Below, in pieces: positions 23,817-32,759 of a stretch of 64,000 nucleotides of DNA; position 1 is the first letter of the stretch, and each line of letters begins with the position of its first letter. The DNA comes from CAIMUX01 sp964473865 (GTDB lineage: Bacteria; Eisenbacteria; RBG-16-71-46; CAIMUX01): the NCBI GenBank assembly GCA_964473865.1, contig CAYYQN010000021.1, forward strand, positions 13,438 through 77,437, in the 5' to 3' direction. Position numbers and translations under genes: made by a program. The notes beneath the pieces were generated by a model. That model saw only the letters and a program-made list of their open reading frames with translations, did no database searches and was not told where the DNA came from.

Positions 23817-26333
23817 ATGCGTATGCCATGGTGGTCCACAGAGGGGCGGCCCGCCCGCCGAGGAACGAGACGGCCCGGCGAGGGTCGGGCCGAGGTCACG
23901 GAGGCGCGATCACGCCCGGGGCGTTGGCTCGTGCCGGCCGGTCTCGCGCTCTCGCTCGGATGGACTGTCGTCTGCCCGGCCGGTGAGGCCGAGCCGAGGT
24001 CGACTCCGGGGACTCGGCTCCTGTCGCTCGAGAACCCGCAGCGCGCGGCGTTCGTCCGTCACGAGGTGGCGGTGCGGCTCGATCCGGTCACCCACTTCCT
24101 GGCAGCCGAAGACCGGATCGATCTGAGACACGCCCCGGGCGTTCCGGAATCCGAGCCGGTGTCGTTTCTTCTCTGGGACGGGTTGAAGCTGGAGAGCGCG
24201 CGTAGTGCAAACGGGGTGCTGCGCATCGAGGTCCGCGAGCGATGGAATCCCCGGTCGTTCTGGAGGCGCCCCCCCTACGACCAGCTCGGGAGTTACGCGC
24301 GGGTGCGTCACGTCGATCTCTTCCTGAGCGAGCCGGGCGCGGGCTCGTGGCCGGAGAGCCTCACGATCACGGTGCGCTACGCGGGTACCGTGCACGACTC
24401 GCTCCGCCCGCCGAAGGCGGCATATTCCCGGTCCTTTGAAGAGACGGCCGGGTTGATCGAGGAACGGGGCGTTTTCCTCAGCGGAAGCAGCTTCTGGATC
24501 CCGTCGCGCCCGAATGAGGTGTTCGAATTCCGCTGTGAGGCGGAAGTCCCGGACGGGTGGCGCACGGTGTCGCAAGGCGCGCTGGCGGCGAGCGGCCCGG
24601 TGCCGGCCGGCTCGGCCCCGGAAGCGCGCCAACCCGGGCCTCGAAAGGGCGGGGATTCGGGAACGACCGATCGGCGGGCGTGGACCCGTGAGGTCTGGAG
24701 CTGCGCCCAGCCGATGGAAGAGATCTACCTCGTGGCCGGTCCCTACGCCCTGAACCAACGCGACCACCACGGGGTCGCAATCATGGCGTACACCTATGCA
24801 AACACCGACTCGGTGTTGTACACCCGCTACCTCGACGGCACGGGCCGCTATCTCGATCTCTACGCGGAGCAGATCGGTCCCTATCCGTTTCCCAAGTTCG
24901 CGCTGGTCGAGAACTTCTGGCAGACCGGCTACGGCATGCCGTCGTTCACATTGCTGGGGGACCGGGTCATCCGCCTGCCGTTCATCCTCGACACTTCCTA
25001 CGGCCACGAGATCCTGCACAACTGGTGGGGCAACGGCGTCTTCGTCGACGCAGCCTCCGGCAACTGGTGCGAGGGGCTCACGACCTACGGCGCCGATTAC
25101 TTCTACCAGGAGCGCCAGGGCGCGGCGGCGGCTCGCGACTACCGGCGCAATGCGCTGGTCAGCTACCTCGACTACGTCAGCGGAGCCTCCGACATCCCGC
25201 TTGCGGAGTTCACGGGTCGATCCGACGCGGCGACCCAGGCGATCGGATACTCCAAGTCGATGATGGTCGTTCACCAGTTGCGGCGGGCCGCCGGAGCCGA
25301 GGGGTTCCAGGCCGCCCTGCAGGACTTCTTCCGGAAGAATCTCTGGCGCCGCGCCTCCTGGCGCGATCTGCTGCAGAGCTTCCAGATCATGGCCGGGGTC
25401 GAGCCGAGGCTCTTCCTGGAGCAGTGGATTGAACGCCCGGGCTGGCCGTCCGTGGGGGTCGCCAGGGTTTCGGCGAAGCGGGAGGGGAAGGCCTGGCGGG
25501 TGCGAGCCACGTTGACGCAGGGGGTCCAGGAGGGCTCGCGAGGCGGCGCGACGGGGCGCCCCGAGGGGCCGGAGGTGGTCCCCTACCAGCTCGTGGTGCC
25601 CGTGCGGGTGGAGTTTGCCGGAGGCGACTCGACCTGGCAGGTGCCGCTCTCCACCCTCAGCCTTTCCTGGAGCGCCCGGGTTCCCGAGCGGCCGACTCGG
25701 CTGGCCGTGGATCCCGACTTCGAGGTGGCCCGTCGCATCGACCGCCGCGAGATCCCGCCGAGTCTGAGCCGCACCCTGGGCGCCGACACGGTGGCGGTGG
25801 TCATCGCGTCCGGGCTCTCCCCCGACGTCGAGGCGGCGTGTCGCGCGCTGGCCGCCGAGTGGGCCAAGGGGCAGGTCCTGACCGTCCACGATGAGGCCGA
25901 GCTGCCGAACGGTTGGACCCCACGACGCGCGGCGTGGTATCTCGGCCTGGGCCCGGCCGCGCGCTCCCTGGCGGCCGGGTTACCGGAGGTGCGCCTGGGT
26001 GGAGGTCACACGCAAGCAGGGGAGGATCGGGTCCTGAGGCAAGAGGAGACCGGCGGCGGGGCTCACGGCACCTGTTCGTGGACCATCGCCGGAACCGATT
26101 ATCCCGACTCCTGTTCGGTGGTTCTGGCCGGGGACTATCCCGGTGGCGGAGGCGTATCCTGGACACTGATTGCTCCTGCGGATTCGGCCGGCGTGGCCAC
26201 GGTGGGGTCCAAGGTGCCGCACTACGGCAGGTACGGGTACCTGGTCTTCCGCGGGGCGACGGTCGTGCAGAAGGGTTCGTGGGCGGAGATTCCGTCCCCG
26301 CTGGTCATCGATCTCTCGAAGGAGGTCCGTTGA
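23817..26333 (+). CDS. Secreted gluzincin (M1-like) metallopeptidase
   Basis: 838 residues if started at ATG 23817; ATG 23823 is equally possible. A hydrophobic segment at about residues 40-58 (RWLVPAGLALSLGWTVV) is preceded by a long Arg-rich lead. The zinc site is HEILH (397-401) followed by NWWGNGVFVD and a third ligand Glu419 in SGNWCEGLTTYGADYF, the M1 arrangement (HEXXH-x18-E). No GGMEN-type motif is obvious; the equivalent region reads ENFWQTGYGMPSFTLLG, seen in M1 relatives of unknown specificity. The C-terminal 250 residues look like beta-rich accessory domains, ending in GRYGYLVFRG. It overlaps the M28 gene that follows. Probably a periplasmic peptidase. Confidence 0.82.
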   Translation: MRMPWWSTEGRPARRGTRRPGEGRAEVTEARSRPGRWLVPAGLALSLGWTVVCPAGEAEPRSTPGTRLLSLENPQRAAFVRHEVAVRLDPVTHFLAAEDRIDLRHAPGVPESEPVSFLLWDGLKLESARSANGVLRIEVRERWNPRSFWRRPPYDQLGSYARVRHVDLFLSEPGAGSWPESLTITVRYAGTVHDSLRPPKAAYSRSFEETAGLIEERGVFLSGSSFWIPSRPNEVFEFRCEAEVPDGWRTVSQGALAASGPVPAGSAPEARQPGPRKGGDSGTTDRRAWTREVWSCAQPMEEIYLVAGPYALNQRDHHGVAIMAYTYANTDSVLYTRYLDGTGRYLDLYAEQIGPYPFPKFALVENFWQTGYGMPSFTLLGDRVIRLPFILDTSYGHEILHNWWGNGVFVDAASGNWCEGLTTYGADYFYQERQGAAAARDYRRNALVSYLDYVSGASDIPLAEFTGRSDAATQAIGYSKSMMVVHQLRRAAGAEGFQAALQDFFRKNLWRRASWRDLLQSFQIMAGVEPRLFLEQWIERPGWPSVGVARVSAKREGKAWRVRATLTQGVQEGSRGGATGRPEGPEVVPYQLVVPVRVEFAGGDSTWQVPLSTLSLSWSARVPERPTRLAVDPDFEVARRIDRREIPPSLSRTLGADTVAVVIASGLSPDVEAACRALAAEWAKGQVLTVHDEAELPNGWTPRRAAWYLGLGPAARSLAAGLPEVRLGGGHTQAGEDRVLRQEETGGGAHGTCSWTIAGTDYPDSCSVVLAGDYPGGGGVSWTLIAPADSAGVATVGSKVPHYGRYGYLVFRGATVVQKGSWAEIPSPLVIDLSKEVR

Positions 26334-27733
26334 GGCCGCGCCGCACGGATCGTCCGGGGCCGGGCCAAGCGCGCACGGCTTCGCGTTCCCGGTCGTGGAT
26401 CGGGCTGTGCGGGGTGGCCTCTCCCTTCCGGCCTCACCCGCCGCGCACTGCGACTTCCCGGTTGGCTGGCCTTCTGGTGGCCGGGCTGTCGGCGCTGTTT
26501 GCCCCGGGTTCGGCGATCTCCGGCCCGGCGTCGTCGGCCGATGCCGGGACTGTGGAGGGCCGCCTCCGGCAGACGGTCGAGCATCTCTGCGCTCCGCAGA
26601 TGGGCGGCCGGGGACCGGGGGGTGAGGGGCTGCTTCAGGCCCGGGACGTCATCGCCGCCGCCTTCCATCGAGCGGGCCTGACTCCCGCCGGTGACAACGG
26701 CACCGACTTCCAGCCGTTCACGCCGGCGCCCTCGGAGATCCGAGGGACGATCGCGCTTCCGGAAGGGAAGGAGTGGGGACAGGTCGAGCTCGACAACGTC
26801 ATCGGCATCCTGCCGGGGACGGCGAACGACCCGTCATGCGTCGTGCTCTGCGCGCATTACGACCATCTGGGCATGTCGGAGGCTTCCGCCTGGTTTCCCG
26901 GCGCTGATGACAACGCCTCCGGCGTAGCCGTCCTGGCAGAGCTCGCCGCGCAGATGCACGAGGAGGGTCCGTTCCGCAACACCGTCGTCTTCGCCGCGTT
27001 GTCCGGTGAGGAGGAGGGGACGCTGGGCGCCCGGCACTATCTCGCGCATCCCGTCTGCCCTCTGGAACGGACCCTGGCGGTGTTGAATCTGGACACCGTG
27101 GGGCGGATGGAGGCGAACAAGTTGCTGGTTCTGGGCACCGAGACCGCCGTCGAGTTCCCCGAAATCGCGAAGGGCGTGAACCTGGGGTTGGGCCTCGACC
27201 TGGCCACGCCCGAAGGGTCGCCGTTCTCCTCCGATCAGGTGCCGTTTTACGAGAAGGGCATCCCGGCGCTGCATCTCTTCACCGGGCCGAACAGCGACTA
27301 TCACCGGACCACGGACACGCCGGACAAGCTGAACTACCCGGGTCTCGTCTCGGTGCTCGACTTCGCGCGCGAAGTGGCGATTTTCCTGGCCGAGCGGGAA
27401 GGCCGGCTCACCTATGTGCCGCCGGGCGCGGCCAAGGCGGCGCCGGTCACGCCCGCGGGGCCGCCCCGGCGCTCCAGTATCGGGACGATCCCCGATTTCG
27501 GGCGGGAATCGGGTGGGGTGCTTCTCACCGGAACCACCCCGGGGAGTCCGGCCGAGCGTGCCGGCCTGACCAAGGGGGATGTCATCGTCTCGGTCAGCGG
27601 CACGGCGATCGACAATCTGGCCGATTACTCGGCCGCGTTGAAGGCGCATTCGCCCGGAGACACGGTCGAGGTGGTCTTCAAGCGAGGAGCCGAGGAGAGA
27701 AAGGTGCGGGTCGGGGTAGTGGAGCGCAAGTAG
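26330..27733 (+). CDS. M28 metallopeptidase with C-terminal PDZ domain
   Basis: 467 residues from TTG 26330, which overlaps the preceding stop and has GGAGG close upstream; GTG 26413 is an alternative. A hydrophobic secretion segment (LAGLLVAGLSALFAPGSA) follows an Arg-rich lead. M28 metal ligands are in place: His in LCAHYDHLG, Asp in GADDNASG, Glu-Glu in LSGEEEGTLG, Asp in NLDTVGRM and His in NSDYHRTTDT. The last about 100 residues form a PDZ domain (GTTPGSPAERAGLTKGDVIVSVSGT). This matches secreted aminopeptidases with PDZ seen in Gram-negative genomes. Coupled to the gluzincin gene, it suggests a periplasmic peptide-degrading pair. Confidence 0.9.
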   Translation: MRPRRTDRPGPGQARTASRSRSWIGLCGVASPFRPHPPRTATSRLAGLLVAGLSALFAPGSAISGPASSADAGTVEGRLRQTVEHLCAPQMGGRGPGGEGLLQARDVIAAAFHRAGLTPAGDNGTDFQPFTPAPSEIRGTIALPEGKEWGQVELDNVIGILPGTANDPSCVVLCAHYDHLGMSEASAWFPGADDNASGVAVLAELAAQMHEEGPFRNTVVFAALSGEEEGTLGARHYLAHPVCPLERTLAVLNLDTVGRMEANKLLVLGTETAVEFPEIAKGVNLGLGLDLATPEGSPFSSDQVPFYEKGIPALHLFTGPNSDYHRTTDTPDKLNYPGLVSVLDFAREVAIFLAEREGRLTYVPPGAAKAAPVTPAGPPRRSSIGTIPDFGRESGGVLLTGTTPGSPAERAGLTKGDVIVSVSGTAIDNLADYSAALKAHSPGDTVEVVFKRGAEERKVRVGVVERK

Positions 27734-27817
27734 ATCGTTGCGCTCCGACCGGTCCGCCGTCTTGAGCCGGGTCTTGGCGTCCGATCGGCGCGCACTTGTA
27801 CAGAAGGGGGATGACCG

Positions 27818-28807
27818 ATGAAGCAGATTCCGGGCGGGTGGGGATTCCTGGCGGCGTTGCTGGCGCCGTTTTTGATCGGCGGGAGCGCGGCCGCGGCGGA
27901 CGGCGCCACCGGCGTCCAGTGGCGCGACCTCACGATCGAGCAGGCGCTGGCCGAGGCGCGGGAGAAGGACACCCTGGTCATGGTCGACGTGTGGGACTCC
28001 CACTGCGGCGCCTGTCTGGATCAGGACGAGCAGGTCTTTCAGACGCCGGATGGCGCAGCGCTGGCCGAAGGATTGATCCCGATCAAGGTGCAGACGACGC
28101 TCGAAGCCGGCAAGGCGTTCATGAGGCTCTATCCGATTACCGGACTGCCGGCCGTCATCTTCCTCAAGCCCGATGGGACCGAACTGGACCGGGTCGAAGG
28201 CTACTCGCGGGGAAAGCTCTTCTTCCTCGATGCCACGCGGCCGCTCCGCAACGGACTGGACCCTCTCCCCACGATGGAGGCGAAGCTCGCGGCCCGGCCC
28301 GACTCGTTGCCCCTGATGCTTTCGGTGATGGAGAAGTACCTCTTCCGCAAGCGGGAAGCCGAGGCCAAGGCGATCTTCGATCGGATCCAGAAGCTCGATC
28401 CGAACAACCTCAAAGGGACGGCCGAACGGTCGATGCAGATGATGGCCCGGTTCGAGGAGAACTGGAAGGTCGACTATCTCAAGTCCTACGCCTTGTACAC
28501 CCAGATGGTCGAACGCTTCCCCGACTCGCCTTCCGCCGGAGGCAATGCCGACGCCGCGTTCAAGGCGCTCTATCGCATCGGGCGCGGCGCGGAGTGGAAG
28601 GACTGGATCTGCCCGATCCTCGAGAAGCAGACGACCCGGGGGAACCTGCAGCGCACCGCCGCCATGACCGCGTTTGTCTGGCGTCAATACGATCCCTGCT
28701 TCGCCCGGGCGGCGCGGCGGGCCGCGAAGCTCAACGTCGGCAAGCCGGCCTACCTGGACTCCATCGCGGTCATTCTCGAGGGAGGCAGCGCCCTGCCGAA
28801 GTACTGA
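27818..28807 (+). CDS. Secreted thioredoxin-like protein with helical C-terminal region
   Basis: 329 residues. Signal peptide GFLAALLAPFLIGGSAAAA, then a thioredoxin-like domain (about 40-150) with the redox motif C63-G-A-C66 (DSHCGACLDQDEQVF) and the cis-proline region ITGLPAVIFLKPDG. The form resembles the DUF255/Thioredoxin_7 style rather than classic DsbA. The C-terminal half (150-329) is helical and TPR-like (AEAKAIFDRIQKLDPNNLKG; DYLKSYALYTQMVERFPDSP). It probably acts in the periplasm as a thiol reductase or oxidase. It follows the peptidase pair by 84 bases. Confidence 0.82.
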   Translation: MKQIPGGWGFLAALLAPFLIGGSAAAADGATGVQWRDLTIEQALAEAREKDTLVMVDVWDSHCGACLDQDEQVFQTPDGAALAEGLIPIKVQTTLEAGKAFMRLYPITGLPAVIFLKPDGTELDRVEGYSRGKLFFLDATRPLRNGLDPLPTMEAKLAARPDSLPLMLSVMEKYLFRKREAEAKAIFDRIQKLDPNNLKGTAERSMQMMARFEENWKVDYLKSYALYTQMVERFPDSPSAGGNADAAFKALYRIGRGAEWKDWICPILEKQTTRGNLQRTAAMTAFVWRQYDPCFARAARRAAKLNVGKPAYLDSIAVILEGGSALPKY

Positions 28808-28822
28808 CGACGCGCGGGTCTC

Positions 28823-29293
28823 TCAGCGGATCACGCCGGTCTTGCCGAGGAGCCGCCGCAGCAGGCCGACCTGGCCGGCGTGGTAGCTCTCGTGGAACTG
28901 GAGGAACGCAAGGGCGTCGCCGACGGTGCCCCGCTCGATCGGCCGGTCAAAGTCCGCGGCCGACATCTCGGACAGGCGCTTCTTGATCGCCTGGCCGGAC
29001 CGGTCCAGGAGTTCGACGATCTCCGGGAGTGATCGCGCTCCGGCGCCCCCGGTTTCTCCGGAGCTGCCGCGACGGTAGATCTCCGCCATCTCGCCTCCGC
29101 AGGCGGGATCCATGCCGAGGAGCGCGTGGATGTCGTTCCGGCTGGCGGCGATGTGGCCCAGCACCCAGTTCAGTGAGTTCCCTCCGCCGGCCGGGGCGCG
29201 ACGGCTTTCGTCCTCCGCGATCCCCTTGGCGTGCTCGGAGAAGATCCACTGGTGCGTCTCGAAGAACCGGACGAAATGCTTGGGATCGTGCAT
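28823..29293 (-). CDS. DinB superfamily protein
   Basis: 156 residues from ATG 29293 with a good ribosome site (GAGGAGG). A four-helix-bundle DinB fold is indicated by LNWVLGHIAASRNDIHALLG near residue 50 and FLQFHESYHAGQVGLLRRLLG at the end; the three histidines (LGH, FHESYH) are the family's metal ligands. DinB-like enzymes are metal-dependent thiol transferases (bacillithiol or mycothiol S-transferases) or stress proteins of unknown chemistry. Convergent with the thioredoxin-like gene. A second, unrelated DinB-type gene lies at 62603. Confidence 0.85.
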   Translation of the reverse strand: MHDPKHFVRFFETHQWIFSEHAKGIAEDESRRAPAGGGNSLNWVLGHIAASRNDIHALLGMDPACGGEMAEIYRRGSSGETGGAGARSLPEIVELLDRSGQAIKKRLSEMSAADFDRPIERGTVGDALAFLQFHESYHAGQVGLLRRLLGKTGVIR

Positions 29294-29489
29294 GGGGCCT
29301 CCTCGCCTCTTCCGGAATCGCCGCGCACGGCGGCCTCGACTCGTGCCTTCGGAGTGCAGGGTAGGGAGAAGAAAGCCGGCGGCGCAAGCGCGGCCGCCGG
29401 AACCGCCCGCGCCGTCCGCGCGAACCGGAGGCCTCGGCCTTCCGCCCGTCCGCCTTGCGTCCGGGTTCTCGCCGGGCGATCCTACCGCC

Positions 29490-30428
29490 ATGGCCCACAA
29501 TCCTCTCGCCGTGCACCCGTTGCACATCCTGGAGGTCCGCACCCGGGGGCTGGTCGTTGAGGCCCGGTTGAACGACATTCCGGTCTTCGCGGAGCGCACC
29601 GGCCGGGGCCGTCTCTTTCAGATGAAGTGCGAGCCGTATCTGATCACCGGCGAGAACGAGATTCGCCTGTGGCTGCGTCTGCCGGGAGGCTCGCTGGTTG
29701 ACGAGGAGACGCGGGATCCGGACAAGGAAGGTGCCTGCTATTGCCGAGCGCGCGTCATGCGCGTGCCCGCGGACGCAATCGGCAAGGAGGGGGTGTCGAG
29801 TTCCGCTGGGGAGGGCGAGATCTCGGAAGCGCGTCCGGGCGAGCCCTCGGGTGCGCCCGCCGAGGCGACGACGAGCCGTTCCGGAATCGCGAGTGGTGCG
29901 CCGGCGCCGGCACGCGAGCTGACCGGCTTCGTCTGGGACCCGGGGCGCGATCCCCTGGTGCCGGGCCGGGTCTTCGAGACGGGACCCCTCTTCTTCGCCG
30001 CCGAGTGTCCGGCGGGCCGCTGGGCCTGGGAGCAGGCGCCGCTCTTCCGGCCGGCCGGCGAGGATCCCGCGGAGATCCGGGTCCTGGTCGAGAAGCTATG
30101 GAAGGCGGTGTGGTTCCGGGATGTCGAGGCGGTGGTGCATCTCACCCGCGAGAAGACCCGGGACCTGGCCCGGGCTCTCGGGGTGAACGCCGGCGAGCTG
30201 GAGGCCGACCAGGCTCAGTACCTCACCTCCCTCTTCACCGCGCCGGGATGGGATGTCGCTCCCTGGGAGCCGGAGGCGATCCTTCTCGAACCAGCGGCCC
30301 GGAGGCGTCTCGTCGACGTGCGCACGGTGGACGGGGAGGCTCCCATCCGCGGGAGCGATGGCCGGCGATCGTTCATCATCCGGCCGATGGTGGCGAAGAT
30401 CGAGGGCCGCTGGCGCGTCGTTCGGTGA
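29490..30428 (+). CDS. Hypothetical protein, unknown family
   Basis: 312 residues from ATG 29490; the frame is open further upstream but that extension overlaps the divergent DinB gene and looks non-coding. The N-terminal 85 residues look like a small beta domain (HILEVRTRGLVVEARLNDIPVFAE...LITGENEIRLWLRLPGG). Residues 95-150 are low complexity, rich in Ala, Gly, Ser and Pro. The rest (150-312) has FVWDPGRDPLVPGRVFETGPLFFAAECP and a helical stretch IRVLVEKLWKAVWFRDVEAVVHLTREKTRDLARAL that resembles a SnoaL/NTF2-like arrangement. No signal peptide or catalytic motif is seen; I do not recognise the function. Confidence 0.6.
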   Translation: MAHNPLAVHPLHILEVRTRGLVVEARLNDIPVFAERTGRGRLFQMKCEPYLITGENEIRLWLRLPGGSLVDEETRDPDKEGACYCRARVMRVPADAIGKEGVSSSAGEGEISEARPGEPSGAPAEATTSRSGIASGAPAPARELTGFVWDPGRDPLVPGRVFETGPLFFAAECPAGRWAWEQAPLFRPAGEDPAEIRVLVEKLWKAVWFRDVEAVVHLTREKTRDLARALGVNAGELEADQAQYLTSLFTAPGWDVAPWEPEAILLEPAARRRLVDVRTVDGEAPIRGSDGRRSFIIRPMVAKIEGRWRVVR

Positions 30429-30544
30429 GGGTTGTGGTCAGAAGATCGGGTTGATGTCGGAGTAGTCGTTTGGGCCAGCGGGAGCTGGACGTTTCCGTGG
30501 GTGTAGGCTTGGGCGGAGGGTCCCCGCAGCCGGAGGTCATTGCC

Positions 30545-31585
30545 GTGCCCGACGCTCCCGAAATGCCGCGTGGCAACCACCCCGCCCGGTGGTGGCGCCG
30601 CGAGGAAGATGGACGCATCGCCTGTCTCCTCTGTCCGCGCTTCTGCATCCTGGCGGAAGGTCAGGCCGGCTTCTGTTTCATACGCCGGCACGAGTCGGGG
30701 GCGCTGGTGTCGCTTGGCTACGGCCGGCCGACCGGATTCGCCGTGGACCCGATCGAGAAGAAGCCGCTCTTCCACTTCCTGCCCGGCACAACCATCCTCT
30801 CGTTCGGCACCGTGGGCTGCAACCTCGGTTGTCGCTTCTGCCAGAACTGGGACATGTCCAAAGCGCGCCCGGACGACCTGCCCGCGCGTCACGCTACGCC
30901 GGAACAGGTCGTGGACCTGGCGCGGCGCGAGCGATGCCCCGCGATCGCCTACACGTACAATGACCCGGTCATCTTCGCCGAATACGTCGTCGACACCGCC
31001 CGAGCGGCGCGCGCGGCGGGGATTCGCAACGTTCTCGTTACCGCCGGATACGTCACCCCCGAGGCCCGGGGAGAGCTGTTCCGCCACGTTGATGCCGCCA
31101 ACGTCGATCTGAAAGGGTTCACCGAGGAGTTCTATCATCGCCAGTCGTCGGCGCATCTCGAGCCGGTGCTCGACACGCTGCGCTGGCTCCGGCATGAGAC
31201 GACGGTGTGGCTGGAGATCACCACGCTGCTCATCCCCGGATTGAACGATTCCGCGGAAGAGCTTCGGTGTCAGAGTGACTGGATCGTGGAGAACCTCGGA
31301 CCCCGGGTGCCGCTCCACTTCACGGCGTTCCACCCCTCGTTCCGGATGCTGGACCGCCCGGTGACTCCGCCGGACACGCTGCAGCGCGCCCGGGCGATCG
31401 CCCGCGCGGCCGGCCTGCAGTTCGTCTACCTGGGAAACGTCCTGGATGCCGCAGGGCAGGCGACCTGGTGTCCCGGCTGCGGGACGGCGCTCATCGAGCG
31501 AGAGTGGCACGCCGCGCGGATCAATCGTCTGCGCGACGGCAGCTGTCCCTCATGTGGGACGCGGATCCCGGGCGTCTTCAGCTGA
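30545..31585 (+). CDS. AmmeMemoRadiSam-system radical SAM enzyme
   Basis: 346 residues from GTG 30545 (GGAGG just upstream); an earlier TTG at 30470 or ATG 30563 is possible. Near the N-terminus, RIACLLCPRFCILAEGQAGFCFIRR contains the three-cysteine block typical of this family. The radical SAM cluster motif is GCNLGCRFCQNWDMS (CX3CX2C). NLDLK-type DAANVDLKGFTEEFY and LEITTLLIPGLNDS follow. C-terminal WCPGCGTALIERE and GSCPSCGTR form a zinc-ribbon pair. The family is related to pyruvate formate-lyase activases and is usually near Memo and AMMECR1 proteins, which are not seen here. Precise substrate unknown. Confidence 0.9.
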   Translation: MPDAPEMPRGNHPARWWRREEDGRIACLLCPRFCILAEGQAGFCFIRRHESGALVSLGYGRPTGFAVDPIEKKPLFHFLPGTTILSFGTVGCNLGCRFCQNWDMSKARPDDLPARHATPEQVVDLARRERCPAIAYTYNDPVIFAEYVVDTARAARAAGIRNVLVTAGYVTPEARGELFRHVDAANVDLKGFTEEFYHRQSSAHLEPVLDTLRWLRHETTVWLEITTLLIPGLNDSAEELRCQSDWIVENLGPRVPLHFTAFHPSFRMLDRPVTPPDTLQRARAIARAAGLQFVYLGNVLDAAGQATWCPGCGTALIEREWHAARINRLRDGSCPSCGTRIPGVFS

Positions 31586-31646
31586 TCGCGCCCGCGGGTC
31601 GCGGGGTTTCGGGCGCGCCGGCATGGCGGAGGGACCCTGTATCCGT

Positions 31647-32348
31647 TCAGGGGCTGCGCCGGAGCACCTCCACTCCGGATTTCCTTCCGATCACGAGAAT
31701 CGTGGCCAGTCCCAGGAAGAAACCGGTCTCGATGATGCCGGCGCGCGCGCGCAGTCTCCCATCGAGGGTCACCGGACTCTCCAGCATGCGACGTCCGCCG
31801 TCGCCCGGGAACCGGCAGTCGATGGTCCAGTTGCCTTCATCGGTGACAAACGGCTTGCCGTCCGCGCCCGGGCGCAGCACCGGATCGCCGCCCAGCCCGC
31901 GCAGGAAATCCAGGTGCGTGTTCCAGCCGAACGGGACTACCTCCAGAGGCAGCGGCATCCGCTCGCCCAGCTGCGACACCAGCTTTCCCTCTTCGGCCAC
32001 GATCGCTTCCGCGCGTGAGATCTGGGCCACGATCTTCTCGCGCAGGAGCGAACCTCCGGCGCCTTTCACCAGGTTCCAGGCGGGGTCGATTTCGTCGGCG
32101 CCGTCGAGAGTGAGGTCGAGACTCGGCGCCGCTTCCAGGTCCAGCAGGGGAATCCCCTCCGCCCGCGAGAGGCGCGCGGTCGCCTCGGAGGTCGGTACTC
32201 CGCGGATGTCACGGATTTCGCCGTCCCGCAGGCGGCGCCCCAATTCGCGGACCACGAGGGCCGCGGTGGACCCGGTGCCCAGTCCAAGGAGCATGCCGCT
32301 CTCCACCAGTCCGGCCGCGGCGACTGCAGCCTCTTTCTTCAGATCCAT
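31647..32348 (-). CDS. rpiA: Ribose-5-phosphate isomerase A
   Basis: 233 residues from ATG 32348, full length. All RpiA signatures are present: LGLGTGSTAALVVRELG, VPTSEAT, LDLTLDGADEIDP, VKGAGGSLLREKIVAQ and the C-terminal ETGFFLGLATILVIG. It interconverts ribose-5-phosphate and ribulose-5-phosphate in the cytosolic pentose phosphate pathway. Because this enzyme covers the housekeeping role, the RpiB-like domain fused to DeoC at 4094 is free to act on a different sugar phosphate. Confidence 0.95.
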   Translation of the reverse strand: MDLKKEAAVAAAGLVESGMLLGLGTGSTAALVVRELGRRLRDGEIRDIRGVPTSEATARLSRAEGIPLLDLEAAPSLDLTLDGADEIDPAWNLVKGAGGSLLREKIVAQISRAEAIVAEEGKLVSQLGERMPLPLEVVPFGWNTHLDFLRGLGGDPVLRPGADGKPFVTDEGNWTIDCRFPGDGGRRMLESPVTLDGRLRARAGIIETGFFLGLATILVIGRKSGVEVLRRSP

Positions 32349-32524
32349 GGCGACCTCCCGGAGGCATGTCAGGCCTCGCCGCCCGCATGGTACACGGACC
32401 GCGCGAGTCGCGCAGTCGCCCGACATGCAGAGCTGCCTCCAGTCCAGCCGCCGCCTCGGCCGCAGAGAGAGCGAAGCGGAGGCGTCAGGACCGGCGGGCG
32501 ATCCCGTCAGGGCCGGCGCGCGAT

Positions 32525-32624
32525 NNNNNNNNNNNNNNNNNNNNNNNNNNNNNNNNNNNNNNNNNNNNNNNNNNNNNNNNNNNNNNNNNNNNNNNNNNNN
32601 NNNNNNNNNNNNNNNNNNNNNNNN
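32525..32624. other. Assembly gap (100 N) within a non-coding stretch
   Basis: Exactly 100 N. The flanking sequence from 32349 to 32759 holds no gene I can support; promoters for rpiA (leftward) and the aminotransferase (rightward) probably lie here. Confidence 0.95.
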
Positions 32625-32759
32625 GGCGTCCCTCTTGCCTTTTCCGGCGGCGCGAGCGACCATCTAGGCTGCTCGGTCGGAGGTTCGCCTTCGCCGCCGG
32701 GCGTGCATCCAAAACCGATCAATTGTTCGCTGTGGGCGTGGGGCAGGAAGGGGGATGCC

